A stretch of 64,000 nucleotides of DNA from Hyphomicrobiales bacterium (GCA_017304475.1 JAFKKV010000025.1:1-64000); one strand, 5' to 3'. Positions 24,598 to 33,401 are shown, counted from the stretch's first letter. The notes: a model not told the origin generated them from the letters alone. Numbers and translations are program-made.

Positions 24598-24912
24598 ATG
24601 AATAGCTGGCTACTGCAGGACATCGGAATCGATGTCGTCATTTTTCTCTTCATTTTACTCTTGTTGACGATTGCCGTCGCGCTCTGGATGCAGGTGGTGG
24701 GGTTGGCCGGCCACCGTGCCCATTTGCAGGCGATCGAGGAGGCGTTGCGCAAGGCCGCCGAACGCGACGAGACACGCGGACGCACCATCGCGACGCTGCG
24801 TGGCCGGGTCGTGCGCGTCGAACAACGCGTCCTGGACGCGTTGGGCGAACCGCCGGCCGCCGTGTTCTGGGAACGGGCGATCGGCCGGGCCGGACGGCGG
24901 GGCGGCCCGTAA
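24598..24912 (+). CDS. Small single-helix membrane protein with coiled coil, 104 residues
   Basis: Residues 6-34 form one membrane helix (DVVIFLFILLLLTIAVALWM). The remainder is an amphipathic helix with regular charges (EALRKAAERDETRGRTIATL, then RGRVVRVEQRVLDAL). GGAGG precedes the ATG. Its stop overlaps the next start (TAATG). The pair looks like a two-component membrane unit; phage holin or spanin partners have this shape, but sequence support is lacking. Confidence 0.6.
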   Translation: MNSWLLQDIGIDVVIFLFILLLLTIAVALWMQVVGLAGHRAHLQAIEEALRKAAERDETRGRTIATLRGRVVRVEQRVLDALGEPPAAVFWERAIGRAGRRGGP

Positions 24913-25109
24913 TGGAGCCGCAACTGATCGCCGGTGCGCTGCCGATCGACGTCAATATCGACGGCGCCCTGCTGGTCGCGCTGGGATTGCTGGCATCCCT
25001 CACCGGGCTTGGCTTTGCGGGCCTGCGCCAGTTGCGCGCCGAGGGCCGGATTCTCGTCCGGCTCCGGCGCCATGCCCGTTGGCTCGGCCGGCCCGATCGC
25101 GACGGCTGA
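24912..25109 (+). CDS. Small single-helix membrane protein, 65 residues
   Basis: One membrane segment (ALLVALGLLASLTGLGFAGL, residues 19-38) follows a short acidic N-terminus and precedes a basic tail (RILVRLRRHARWLGRP). The charge pattern predicts a cytoplasmic C-terminus. It is coupled to the gene before by a one-base overlap. Function unknown. Confidence 0.6.
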   Translation: MEPQLIAGALPIDVNIDGALLVALGLLASLTGLGFAGLRQLRAEGRILVRLRRHARWLGRPDRDG

Positions 25110-25362
25110 ACGCACCTGCGCCATGGTTGAGGCGACTTGCCGAGGGAATCGCTTATCCTGGGTTGCGCGTCACGGCCTGCGACAGGACGCGCCCGAACGA
25201 AACACGAGACCCCGCCTGGCCGCCCCGCGCTGAAACACGGGCAGGCGAGAGATGGAGACGACCCTACAGGATCCACGCTTTCCCACATCTCGCCGCGTCT
25301 GACCGGCCCGGCCCCGGGAACCTGAAGCCGCCCATGACGTTGCTCGACGAGGAGACCCATTC

Positions 25363-25686
25363 ATGCGCCTGACCACCGCCCCGCTTCTCGCCTGCCTCAG
25401 CCTGTCCGCCCTCGGCCTTTCGGCCTGCCAGACCGCCGCGCCACCTCCGCCCCCGTCCGAGCCGGCCATCTGGGGCCGCGCGGATTGCCAGCGCGCCGCC
25501 GGCCGGCAGGACCTGATCGACGATTTTGCCAATGCCAAGCAGGTTTGCGGCGTCGCCGCCGAGCCTTATCAGGCAAGCGGCGTGCAATGCATGGCGCAAC
25601 GCGGCTATCTGCACCGGCCGCGCTCGGCCCATGACCGCGCCTGTGTCGGCGTCGCGCCGCGCGCCGGCTTGTCGCACGCGCGCTGA
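25363..25686 (+). CDS. Small lipoprotein, 107 residues
   Basis: The signal peptide ends in the lipobox LSAC at about residue 22, followed by a Pro-rich spacer (APPPPPSEPAIWG). The mature domain has four more Cys (DCQRAAGRQ, AKQVCGV, VQCMAQRGY, DRACVGV) and could be disulfide-bonded in the periplasm. GAGGAGA lies before the start. Family not recognised beyond this general shape. The 250 bases upstream hold no gene. Confidence 0.75.
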   Translation: MRLTTAPLLACLSLSALGLSACQTAAPPPPPSEPAIWGRADCQRAAGRQDLIDDFANAKQVCGVAAEPYQASGVQCMAQRGYLHRPRSAHDRACVGVAPRAGLSHAR

Positions 25687-25741
25687 GCCGCGGTTCCCGA
25701 TGTGAATCAGGCGACGCGCATAAGCATTTGATCCGCCTCGG

Positions 25742-26614
25742 CTACGCCCCGGCCGCCGGGGCGCTGCGGCCGAGTTCGGTCCGGATCCAGCGCCCCGCCG
25801 CGGCGAGCTTCGCCGCGTCGATGCCGGTTGCGATCCCTTGGCCCTCGAAGAAATCGACCAGCGCTTCGGTCGCCACATTGCCGGCCGCGCCGGGCGCATA
25901 GGGGCAGCCGCCGAGGCCGCCGACAGAGGCGTCGAACACCCGGATGCCACGCTCATAGGCCGCCGCGACATTGGCGACCGCCCGTCCCGTCGTGTCGTGG
26001 AAATGGCCGGCAAGGCGCGCGACCGGCACCAGCGCCGTCACCGCCTCGACCATGGCGGCGGTCGCCTCCGGCGTGCCCCGCCCGATCGTGTCGCCGAGCG
26101 AGATCTCGACGCAGCCGAGCCGGTCGAGGCTCGCCGCCACCCCGGCCACCGCCTGCGGCGCGATCGCGCCTTCATAGGGACAGTCGAGTACGCAGGAGAC
26201 ATAGCCCCGCACCGGAATGCCGGCGCGCCGCGCCAGTGCCATGACCGGCGAGAAGCGCTCGAGGCTCTCGGCGATCGAGCAATTGGTGTTCTTCCGGGCG
26301 AAGCTCTCGGAGGCGGCGGTGAACACGGCGATCTCGTCGGCCCCGGCCGCGATCGCGGCTTCCGCGCCCTTCTCGTTGGGCGCCAGCACCGAATAGATCA
26401 GCCCCGGCCGGCGCGGCACGCCGGCCATGACCGCCGCATGATCGGCCATTTGCGGCACCCATTTCGGCGAGACGAAAGCGGTCGCCTCGATGCGGCTGAA
26501 CCCGGCCTCGGCGAGGCGAGCGATCAACGCCAGCTTGGTCTCGGTGGAGACCAGGGCCTTTTCGTTCTGCAGGCCGTCGCGCGGTCCGACTTCGACGAGG
26601 GTGACGGCGGGCAT
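25742..26614 (-). CDS. mvaB: Hydroxymethylglutaryl-CoA lyase
   Basis: A 290-residue DRE-TIM lyase that splits HMG-CoA into acetoacetate and acetyl-CoA. Seen: VEVGPRDGLQNE at the N-terminus (metal Asp and catalytic Arg), ATAFVSPKWVPQMAD near 44, SCVLDCPYEG near 142, GHFHDTTGRAVAN near 210 with the two metal His positions, and the signature SVGGLGGCPYAPGAAGN near 242 carrying the catalytic Cys. Length is normal for bacterial MvaB. It lies downstream of a Liv-type transporter and an HMG-CoA reductase, which together predict mevalonate or HMG breakdown. A leucine-degradation role is possible in principle, but no other leucine gene is here. Confidence 0.9.
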   Translation of the reverse strand: MPAVTLVEVGPRDGLQNEKALVSTETKLALIARLAEAGFSRIEATAFVSPKWVPQMADHAAVMAGVPRRPGLIYSVLAPNEKGAEAAIAAGADEIAVFTAASESFARKNTNCSIAESLERFSPVMALARRAGIPVRGYVSCVLDCPYEGAIAPQAVAGVAASLDRLGCVEISLGDTIGRGTPEATAAMVEAVTALVPVARLAGHFHDTTGRAVANVAAAYERGIRVFDASVGGLGGCPYAPGAAGNVATEALVDFFEGQGIATGIDAAKLAAAGRWIRTELGRSAPAAGA

Positions 26615-26631
26615 TGGGGGGCTCCGGATGG

Positions 26632-26942
26632 CTGATGGCAAGTGGCGAATAGCGAATAGCGGATAGGGCATGACGCGACGAGCTGCGCGATCAACCCTCG
26701 CCCGCTTGCGGGAGAGGGTGCCGGCGTCAGCCGGCGGGTGAGGGCTTGAAGAGGGCCGGCCCTTCAGGTCCAGCGAGAATGCATGGTGAAGGCGGACGCA
26801 GCCACCCGGCCGCTCATAGCATCGAGCGAACGCGAGATGCGTTCGCACTCGCTATGCGCGGCACCCCCTCTCCCACGAAGACGTGGGCGAGGGTTGGCGC
26901 GCTCGTCGCATCATGCCCTATTCGCTATTCGCCATTCGCCCT
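26632..26942. repeat. Family C composite inverted repeat with nested 40-base subelement
   Basis: The left arm is GGCAAGTGGCGAATAGCGAA and TAGCGGATAGGGCATGACGC; the right arm is CGTCGCATCATGCCCTATTC and GCTATTCGCCATTCGCCC. Inside are A-like boxes (CCCTCGCCCGCTTGCGGGAG and CCCTCTCCCACGAAGACGTG) and, at 26816-26855, the 40-base block identical to 3381-3420. It separates livF from mvaB inside one leftward gene row, so it may tune their relative expression. Confidence 0.8.
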
Positions 26943-26955
26943 CACCCCCTGCCCT

Positions 26956-27657
26956 TCACGCCCCGAGATAGGCCGATTGCACGCGCGGGTCGGCCAGCAG
27001 TTCCGCGCCGGTGCCTTCAAGCGTCAGGCGGCCGGTTTCGATGACATAAGCGCGGTCGGCGATGGCCAGCGCCTGGTTGGCCATTTGCTCGACCAGCAGG
27101 ATGGTCATGCCCTGGGCCTTCAGCCGGCCGATGACGGCGAAGACCTCGCGCACCACGAGCGGCGCGAGGCCGAGCGAGGGTTCGTCGAGCAATAGCAGCT
27201 TCGGCCGGCCCATCAGCGCACGGCCGATCGCCAGCATCTGCTGTTCGCCACCGCTCATCGTGCCGGCGAGCTGGTGCTGGCGCTCGCCGAGGCGTGGGAA
27301 AATCTCGAAAATCCCCTCGATATCGGCCTCCAATTCCCGGTCCTTGCGGGTGAAACCGCCGAGCAGCAGGTTGTCGCGCACCGACTGGTCGCCGAACACC
27401 ATGCGGCCCTCCGGCGCATGGCCGATGCCGAGGCTGACGCAGTGATGCGGACGCACGCCCTTCAGCGAGCGGCCGTCCAGGCTGATATCGCCGGCGGCGA
27501 CCGGCGCGAGGCCGGAAATCGCCCGCATGGTGGTGGTCTTGCCGGCGCCGTTGGCGCCGATCAGCGCCACCACCTCGCCTTTGCCGACATGCAGCGAAAT
27601 GCCGCGCAGGGCTTCGATCGCACCATAGCGCACCGACAGGTTGGAAATGGTCAGCAT
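26956..27657 (-). CDS. livF: ABC transporter ATP-binding protein, LivF type
   Basis: A 233-residue ATPase of the branched-chain amino-acid/amide (HAAT) transporter family. Walker A GANGAGKTT near residue 37, the ABC signature TMSGGEQQMLAIGRAL near 133, Walker B LLLLDEPSLGLAP near 155, and the switch His near 190 are all present. It partners the LivM-G fusion encoded four bases upstream. In this cluster the likely cargo is mevalonate or a related C6 acid and not an amino acid, by context only. Confidence 0.92.
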   Translation of the reverse strand: MLTISNLSVRYGAIEALRGISLHVGKGEVVALIGANGAGKTTTMRAISGLAPVAAGDISLDGRSLKGVRPHHCVSLGIGHAPEGRMVFGDQSVRDNLLLGGFTRKDRELEADIEGIFEIFPRLGERQHQLAGTMSGGEQQMLAIGRALMGRPKLLLLDEPSLGLAPLVVREVFAVIGRLKAQGMTILLVEQMANQALAIADRAYVIETGRLTLEGTGAELLADPRVQSAYLGA

Positions 27658-27661
27658 GGCG

Positions 27662-29461
27662 TCATTGCACTCCCGCGGGTTCGGGCGCGGCGGCCTCGGT
27701 GCCGAGATAGGCGGCGATGACCTTACGGTCGCGCTTGATCGCAGCAGGCGGCCCCTCGGCGATCTTGGCACCGTAATCGAGCACGATGACATGGTCGGAG
27801 ACCTCCATGACCAGGTCCATGTGATGCTCGATCAGGAGAATGGTGACCCCCGAGGCCTGGATGCGCTTGATGACGGCGCCGAGCTCGTGGGTCTCCTGCG
27901 GGTTGAGGCCGGCGGCCGGCTCGTCGAGCAGCAGGAGTTTCGGCCGCGAGGCAAGCGCGCGGGCCATTTCGAGCCGGCGCTGCAGGCCATAGGGCAGGCT
28001 CTGCGCCGGGCTTTCGGCATGGGCGGCAAGGCCCAGGCTGTCGAGCAGCGCCATGGCCTCGGCGCGCGCAAGGGCTTCGGCACGACCTTGGCCCGGCAGG
28101 CCGAGAAGGCTCGGCAGGAAGCCTGCCTTGATGTGCAGGTGGGCTCCAACAAGCACATTGTCGATGACCGACATGTCGGCGAACAGCCTCAGGTTCTGGA
28201 AGGTGCGGCCGATGCCGGCGGCGGCGACCGCATGGGCCGGCGCCTTGGTGATGTCGCGGCCACGGAACAGGATGGTGCCGGAATCGGGCGCGACATGGCC
28301 CGACAGCAGGTTCAGCAGGGTGGTCTTGCCGGCGCCGTTCGGGCCGATCAGCGCATGCACCCGGCCGGCGGCGACGGTGAGGCTGACATGGTCGGTCGGC
28401 ACCACGCCGCCGTAACGCTTGACCAGGTCGCGGGTCTCGATCAGTGGTCCCGCTTCCGCGGGCGTCGGCACGGACGGCGCCACCGAAGCGACGGCCGCGA
28501 CCGGCGTGGCCGGTGTCTTGCCCGTCCAGCCGAGCCGGTCGGTGAGGCCCTGCAGCGCACCGGCCAATCCCTTGGGCATGGCATAGAGCGCGAAGAGCAG
28601 CAGGCCGCCATAAGCGAAATGCTGCAAGGCCGGCCAGCGGGCGAGCCAGGCATCGATGAGGGTGAGCGTGACGGCGCCCAGGAGCGGGCCGTAGAGGTGG
28701 CCGGAGCCGCCGAAGATCACCACGACCAGCAGGAAGACCGACAGGTTGAAGGAGATGAAGTCGGAGTTGAAATACTGATTTTCCTGGGCGACCAGGGCGC
28801 CGGCAACCGCGCAGGTGACCGCGCTGATGACGAAGGCGAGCGTCTTGGCGGCGCGCACGGAAATGCCCACCGAGGCCGCCGCCGGCTCGGCAAGCTGCAC
28901 CGCCAGGAAGGCCCGGCCGAAACGGCCCGACAGCAGCGAGCTGAGCATGAGATGGGTGAGGACGCCGAGAAGAGCGACGAACCAGACCCAGTCCTGGCTG
29001 GAAAAGCTCGACCCCAGCAGGCTTGGCGGGGTGATGCCATAGACCCCGGCCTGGCCCTTGAACACGTCGGTCCATTCGGTGGCGATCTTCTCCATGACGA
29101 TGCCGAAACCGATGGTGACCATGGCGAGGCTCGGGCCGGCGACGCGCACGGCGGGGGCGGCGATCACCAGGCCGAACAGGCCGCCCAAGGCGCCGGCCAG
29201 TGCCAGCGCGATCCAGGGGTCGAGACCCCATTCGGTGCCGCCCAGCGCCGCCGCATAGGCGCCGACCGCGAACAGGCCGGCATGTCCCAGCGATTTCTGC
29301 CCGGCATAACCGACCAGTACGTTGAGACCGGCGGCGGCGAGATAGTTCACCCCGATCATGAAGAGGATATGCAGGTAGAAGCCGTTGAGGCCGCTGCGCG
29401 AGGCCGCATAGGCCAGAGCGACGATCAGCGCGCCGAGGGCAACCGGGAGAAAGCGCCGCAT
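27662..29461 (-). CDS. livMG: Fused LivM permease and LivG ATPase
   Basis: A 599-residue protein joining two normally separate subunits. Residues 1-310 are a LivM-type permease with about ten helices (GYAGQKSLGHAGLFAVGAYA near 52 is the family motif). A Pro/Ala-rich linker (about 310-345) follows. The rest is a LivG ATPase with Walker A GPNGAGKTT near 378, ABC signature QSLPYGLQRRLEMARAL near 495, and Walker B KLLLLDEPAAGLNP. Such fusions are known in proteobacteria. Its start overlaps the livH stop (TGATG). Confidence 0.92.
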   Translation of the reverse strand: MRRFLPVALGALIVALAYAASRSGLNGFYLHILFMIGVNYLAAAGLNVLVGYAGQKSLGHAGLFAVGAYAAALGGTEWGLDPWIALALAGALGGLFGLVIAAPAVRVAGPSLAMVTIGFGIVMEKIATEWTDVFKGQAGVYGITPPSLLGSSFSSQDWVWFVALLGVLTHLMLSSLLSGRFGRAFLAVQLAEPAAASVGISVRAAKTLAFVISAVTCAVAGALVAQENQYFNSDFISFNLSVFLLVVVIFGGSGHLYGPLLGAVTLTLIDAWLARWPALQHFAYGGLLLFALYAMPKGLAGALQGLTDRLGWTGKTPATPVAAVASVAPSVPTPAEAGPLIETRDLVKRYGGVVPTDHVSLTVAAGRVHALIGPNGAGKTTLLNLLSGHVAPDSGTILFRGRDITKAPAHAVAAAGIGRTFQNLRLFADMSVIDNVLVGAHLHIKAGFLPSLLGLPGQGRAEALARAEAMALLDSLGLAAHAESPAQSLPYGLQRRLEMARALASRPKLLLLDEPAAGLNPQETHELGAVIKRIQASGVTILLIEHHMDLVMEVSDHVIVLDYGAKIAEGPPAAIKRDRKVIAAYLGTEAAAPEPAGVQ

Positions 29462-30378
29462 CAGAGCTTCTCCACCGTGCGGGCGCCCATCAGCCCGCTC
29501 GGGCGGAACACCAGGACCAGGATGATCAGGCCGAAAATGGCGATCTCGCGCAATTCGGCGCGCCAGAGCCCGACCATGGCCTCGACCACGCCGAGCAGGA
29601 AGCCACCGAGCACGCAGCCGCGCGGATTGGTCAGGCCGCCAACAATGGCCGCCGAAAAGGCCTTCAGCGCGATGCCGAGGCCCATGAAAACCGAGGCCGT
29701 GACGATCGGCGCGATCAGCATGCCGGACAGGCCGGCGAGCGCCGAGCTCAAGACGAAGGCGATGATGACGATCCATTCGACATTGATGCCGACAAGGGCT
29801 GCCGCCTGCGGATTGAAGGCGACCGCGCGCAGGGCCTTGCCGTAGCGGGTGCGGTTCAGGAACAGGTCGAGCGCCACCATGATCACGATGGCAGTGCCGG
29901 CGATCAGGATTTCCTGCGGCCTGATGCCGACGCCGGCGACGCGGATGACGCCATTGCCGAGCGGCGACGGCACGGCGATCGAGGCCGGGCCCCAGAAGGC
30001 CAGAGCGGCGTTCTGGATGATGATGCCGAAACCGATGGTCGAGAGCACCCAGTTGAGCCCGGCCGAGCCGACAAAAGGTTTCACTGCGCCGTAATAGAGC
30101 GCGACGCCGAGCAGGCCGACCAGCGCCATGGCGAGAAGGGACGCGGCGGAATAGCCCAGGATCGACATTTCGGCCGGGCTGAGATTGCCGAAATGCGGCC
30201 TGCCGGCGCTGACCAGCAGGATGGAAATGCCGGCGAGGCTGCCGGCGACCAGAAATTCGCCCTGGCCGAAATTGAAGGTCTTGGTGGTGGAATAGGTGAT
30301 GTTGAAGCCGAGCGCGACCAGGCCGTAGATGGCGCCGAGCGCCAGGCCGCTCGCCAGCGCCTGCAGGATTGCCGTCAT
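29461..30378 (-). CDS. livH: ABC transporter permease, LivH type
   Basis: A 305-residue membrane permease with about eight helices. Family motifs are GLALGAIYGLVALGFNITYS near the N-terminus and GLTNPRGCVLGGFLLGVVEA near residue 250, the cytoplasmic coupling loop region. It forms the channel with the LivM part of the fused subunit. It overlaps the downstream gene by one base and is separated from livK by a family A repeat. Confidence 0.92.
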   Translation of the reverse strand: MTAILQALASGLALGAIYGLVALGFNITYSTTKTFNFGQGEFLVAGSLAGISILLVSAGRPHFGNLSPAEMSILGYSAASLLAMALVGLLGVALYYGAVKPFVGSAGLNWVLSTIGFGIIIQNAALAFWGPASIAVPSPLGNGVIRVAGVGIRPQEILIAGTAIVIMVALDLFLNRTRYGKALRAVAFNPQAAALVGINVEWIVIIAFVLSSALAGLSGMLIAPIVTASVFMGLGIALKAFSAAIVGGLTNPRGCVLGGFLLGVVEAMVGLWRAELREIAIFGLIILVLVFRPSGLMGARTVEKL

Positions 30379-30480
30379 GCGTGCCCTCCCCTCAGGGTGG
30401 ATGAAATGTGAGGCCGGGTCATGGCGTGGAGGCTGGTCATGGTCACCTGCGGCGCATCATCTCAAGCGGGGACGCCAGGA

Positions 30481-30640
30481 ACCCTCTCCCAAAGGGAGAG
30501 GGTGGCGCCGGCAGGCGCCGGGTGAGGGGCGTGAGCTCCCGGAGCTGTCACCCATGCGCGGGGTGTGGGCCGCCTCATCCGGAGATGGACGACCCCTCAC
30601 CCGCCGGCTACGCCGGCACCCTCTCCCTCTGGGAGAGGGT
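30481..30640. repeat. Family A inverted repeat between livK and livH
   Basis: Left arm ACCCTCTCCCAAAGGGAGAG plus GGTGGCGCCGGCAGGCGCCG; right arm CCCGCCGGCTACGCCGGCAC and CCTCTCCCTCTGGGAGAGGG. A large hairpin here, just after the binding-protein gene, is a typical place for 3' protection or partial termination. It could give more LivK than permease. No gene seen. Confidence 0.8.
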
Positions 30641-30656
30641 TATTCGGCCCCTCCCC

Positions 30657-31871
30657 TCAGCGCTTGAAATCCGCCGGCGTCAGCGCCCTCGTCACGGCGT
30701 CGTCGAGCTTGACCACCTTGCCGTCGCGCCAGACCGCCAGGTTGAAATCGGCGACACCGAGCGCCTCGTGATTGGTTTTCGAGAACGGCCGCTCATAGGT
30801 CTTGATGATGCCTTCGACCTTGCCGAGATTTTCCAAGGCTTCCTGCACCTTCGGCCCCTCGGTCGAGCCCGCCTGGCGAATGGCCGCGGCGATCAGCATC
30901 AGCGCGTCATAACCCTGGGCGGCCGAAACGAAGGCCGGCATGTTCGGATATTTGGCGACCAGGCGGGTGTTGAGCGCCGCGGCCCTGGGGTTGGAGCTCT
31001 CGGTGGTCGAGGCGGCAAACACGATGCGCTCGGAGAGCTTCAGCCCGGCAATGTTGAGCAGCGGCGTGTTGATGCTGCTCCAGGTGCCGAGCAGGCCGGG
31101 GAAATAGTCCATCTTCTCCATGCTCTTGAGAATATGGGCATTGGCATCGCCCAGCGATCCCGCGATCACCATGTCGGCGCCGGCATCGCGCAGCTTGGCG
31201 AGCTGCGAGGTCATGTCGGTGTCGCGCGGGCCGAACTTCTCCACCGCCACCGGACGCGTGCCGTGCAATGCCAGGATCTCGGTGAGGTCCTTGGTCGCCG
31301 CCTGGCCATAACCTGTCGTGTCGGCGATGATGCCGATCTTGCCCGCCTTCGAGCCGCGCACGGCATAGGCCGCAAGCAAAGCCAGCTGTTCGCGATCGAC
31401 CATCGAGACCCGGAAAATATAGTTCTTCGGCTGCGAGGCATAACGCGTGGTGATCTCGGTGGCGGTCGCCACATGGGAAATCACCGGCGTCGTCTTCTGC
31501 TGTGGCAGGTGCAGCCAGGCGAGCGCATTGCCCGAATTGGTCGGACCGACGACGGCGGCGACCTTCTCGTTGTCGATCAGCTCGAGCATGTTCTGGATCG
31601 ATTTCGGCGGCGCGCCGACATCGTCCCTGATCACGCCGACGAGCTTGCGGCCGAGCACGCCGCCGGCCGCGTTGACGTCCTCGATCGCCGCCTCGAAGCC
31701 GTAGCGGCCGGACAGGCCGAGCTCGGCCGCTCCCGTTGCCGACTGGTCGGCATTATAGCCGATCTTGATATCGCCCTGGGCGCGCGCCGGGGCGGCGCCG
31801 AGGCCGAAGCCCACGGCAAGTGTCGCGGCGCCGATCAGGCCGTCGCGGCGGGTGAATTTGGGCGTCGTCAT
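30657..31871 (-). CDS. livK: ABC transporter substrate-binding protein, LivK type
   Basis: A 404-residue periplasmic binding protein of the type I fold (Peripla_BP_6). The signal peptide has a twin-arginine-like TRRDGLIGAATLAVG and ends at PARA. Then come DIKIGYNADQSATGAAELGL and EDVNAAGGVLGRKLVGVIRD, which fit the family start, and TNSGNALAWLHL near 125. GGAGAG precedes the ATG. It lies 72 bases downstream of HMG-CoA reductase, so it is in the same predicted mevalonate operon. Ligand is inferred, not seen. Confidence 0.92.
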   Translation of the reverse strand: MTTPKFTRRDGLIGAATLAVGFGLGAAPARAQGDIKIGYNADQSATGAAELGLSGRYGFEAAIEDVNAAGGVLGRKLVGVIRDDVGAPPKSIQNMLELIDNEKVAAVVGPTNSGNALAWLHLPQQKTTPVISHVATATEITTRYASQPKNYIFRVSMVDREQLALLAAYAVRGSKAGKIGIIADTTGYGQAATKDLTEILALHGTRPVAVEKFGPRDTDMTSQLAKLRDAGADMVIAGSLGDANAHILKSMEKMDYFPGLLGTWSSINTPLLNIAGLKLSERIVFAASTTESSNPRAAALNTRLVAKYPNMPAFVSAAQGYDALMLIAAAIRQAGSTEGPKVQEALENLGKVEGIIKTYERPFSKTNHEALGVADFNLAVWRDGKVVKLDDAVTRALTPADFKR

Positions 31872-31943
31872 GGTCTCTCCTTGGGTCCCGTTGAAAATGG
31901 CCGATAGGTTCGGCTCTGCTTGCGGTTCTGCGTGTCGGATGGT

Positions 31944-33251
31944 TCAGCCCTGGCCGCGCAGGCCGGCGAGCAATTCCTTGGCGCGGTCGACGCGCACATC
32001 GTGGGTCTTGGCGAGTTCCGCCGCGACCTGGTCGACTTCCGCGCCCGTCGCGCCAGCGACGATGGCGATGTTGCGGGCATGCAGTGCCATGTGGCCGCGC
32101 TGGATGCCTTCGGTTGCGAGCGCCCGGATCGCCGCCATGTTCTGGGCAAGGCCCACGGCGACCGTCACCTCGGCGAGCTCCTGGGCGGTCTCCACCTTCA
32201 GGATGCGCAGCGCGAGCTGGGCCAGGGGATGGGTCTTGGTGGCGCCGCCGACGAGGCCGAGCGCCATGGGCATTTCCAGCGTGCCGACGAGATGGCCCGC
32301 CTTGTCGACCTCCCAGGTGGTCAGCGACGAATAGACGCCCTTGCGGCAGGCCCAGACATGGGCGCCGGCCTCGATCGCCCGCCAGTCATTGCCGGTCGCG
32401 ACCACCACGGGGTCGATGCCGTTCATGATGCCCTTGTTGTGGGTCGCGGCGCGGTAGGGATCGATCGCGGCAAGCGCATAGGCGTCGAGCATGCCCTCGA
32501 TCATCCGCTCGCCGGAATAGTCCGGCGTCGCCAGCGCGGAAGCGGGAATGGCGATGCGGGCGCGGGCGAGCCGCAGGTCGGCGAAATTGGAGAGGATGCG
32601 CAGCCGCACCTCACCGCCGGTGACCTCCTCGACAACAGGCGCCACCGTCTCGGCCATGGTGTTGACCGTATTGGCGCCCATGGCGTCACGCACGTCGACC
32701 AGGAGATGCAGCACCACCATCGGGCCGCGCGGCGTCTCGGTGAAGACATGCACCTCGATGTCGCGGCAGCCGCCGCCGAGCGAGATCAAAACCTTGTCCC
32801 TGGCATTGGCCGCTTCGATGATGCGCTCGCGGGCGCCGAGCAATCGGAGGCGGGCGCCATGCGGGTCGGTGAGCCCGATGACCTGCACCTGGGCGCGCAT
32901 CATCGGCGCTGAGGAGGAGGTCTCGAAACCACCATGCGGCCGCACGATGCGCGCCATATAGGAGGCGGCGGCGACCACCGAGGGCTCCTCCACTACCATG
33001 GGGATGAGATAGTCGCGGCCGTTGACGGTGAAATTGGTGGCGATGCCGAAGGGCAGCTCGAAGGTGCCGACGACATTCTCGATCATGCCGTTGGCGCGTT
33101 CCACCGGCAGCGCGCCGGCGGAGGCGAGCAGCGCGTGGTCGGCCGGGCTGAGATCCGCCGCCGCGACGAGGCCGGCCAGCCGGTCGGCCGGCGCGAGATT
33201 GCGATAGTTTTCCAGGCGCGAGCTGAGAGCCCGCGCGGCTTGCGCTGCCAC
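31944..33251 (-). CDS. mvaA: Class II hydroxymethylglutaryl-CoA reductase (degradative)
   Basis: A 435-residue enzyme interconverting HMG-CoA and mevalonate, of the class II type of Pseudomonas mevalonii. The catalytic residues described there all have matches: Glu in VVEEPSVVAAASYMA near 90, Lys in HNKGIMNGID near 274, Asp in VVATGNDWRA near 290, and His in GHMALHARN near 388. No membrane domain is present. The GTG start has AGGAGG eight bases upstream. Because mvaB and a transporter follow, it most likely oxidises imported mevalonate to HMG-CoA; no isoprenoid mevalonate-pathway kinase genes are nearby. Confidence 0.93.
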   Translation of the reverse strand: MAAQAARALSSRLENYRNLAPADRLAGLVAAADLSPADHALLASAGALPVERANGMIENVVGTFELPFGIATNFTVNGRDYLIPMVVEEPSVVAAASYMARIVRPHGGFETSSSAPMMRAQVQVIGLTDPHGARLRLLGARERIIEAANARDKVLISLGGGCRDIEVHVFTETPRGPMVVLHLLVDVRDAMGANTVNTMAETVAPVVEEVTGGEVRLRILSNFADLRLARARIAIPASALATPDYSGERMIEGMLDAYALAAIDPYRAATHNKGIMNGIDPVVVATGNDWRAIEAGAHVWACRKGVYSSLTTWEVDKAGHLVGTLEMPMALGLVGGATKTHPLAQLALRILKVETAQELAEVTVAVGLAQNMAAIRALATEGIQRGHMALHARNIAIVAGATGAEVDQVAAELAKTHDVRVDRAKELLAGLRGQG

Positions 33252-33346
33252 CTTGACGTCCTCCTGCCATCTTCAAGGGTTGGCGCGAACCACCTCCCTT
33301 GACAGATCTTGACCGGGACAATCAAGCTGCTGTGCCCTTTCATCAA

Positions 33347-33380
33347 GGTACAGTTCGGCGCGACAGCAGGTCACTGTACC
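33347..33380. promoter_or_regulatory. Inverted-repeat operator between mvaA and the MocR gene
   Basis: GGTACAGT (33347-33354) and ACTGTACC (33373-33380) are perfect inverse copies 18 bases apart. They lie in the 150-base divergent promoter region. MocR proteins usually bind such spaced repeats and control the facing operon and themselves. A TTGACA at 33299-33304 may be a promoter element. Confidence 0.6.
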
Positions 33381-33401
33381 AATCAAATTCAGGGAACAGC
33401 A

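Noticed and set aside
21065..25109. A complete prophage
   Set aside because: Only a repressor, four small operon genes and two small membrane proteins are present; no integrase, terminase, capsid or tail genes were seen.
27641..29845. A 734-residue rightward frame opposite livMG
   Set aside because: An antisense shadow of a firmly identified transporter; composition (Gly, Arg, Asp, Gln) and lack of any motif show it is not a gene.
33309..33401. A 31-residue N-terminal extension of the MocR protein
   Set aside because: It would run through the inverted-repeat operator and has no family match; the ATG at 33402 gives the normal winged-helix start.
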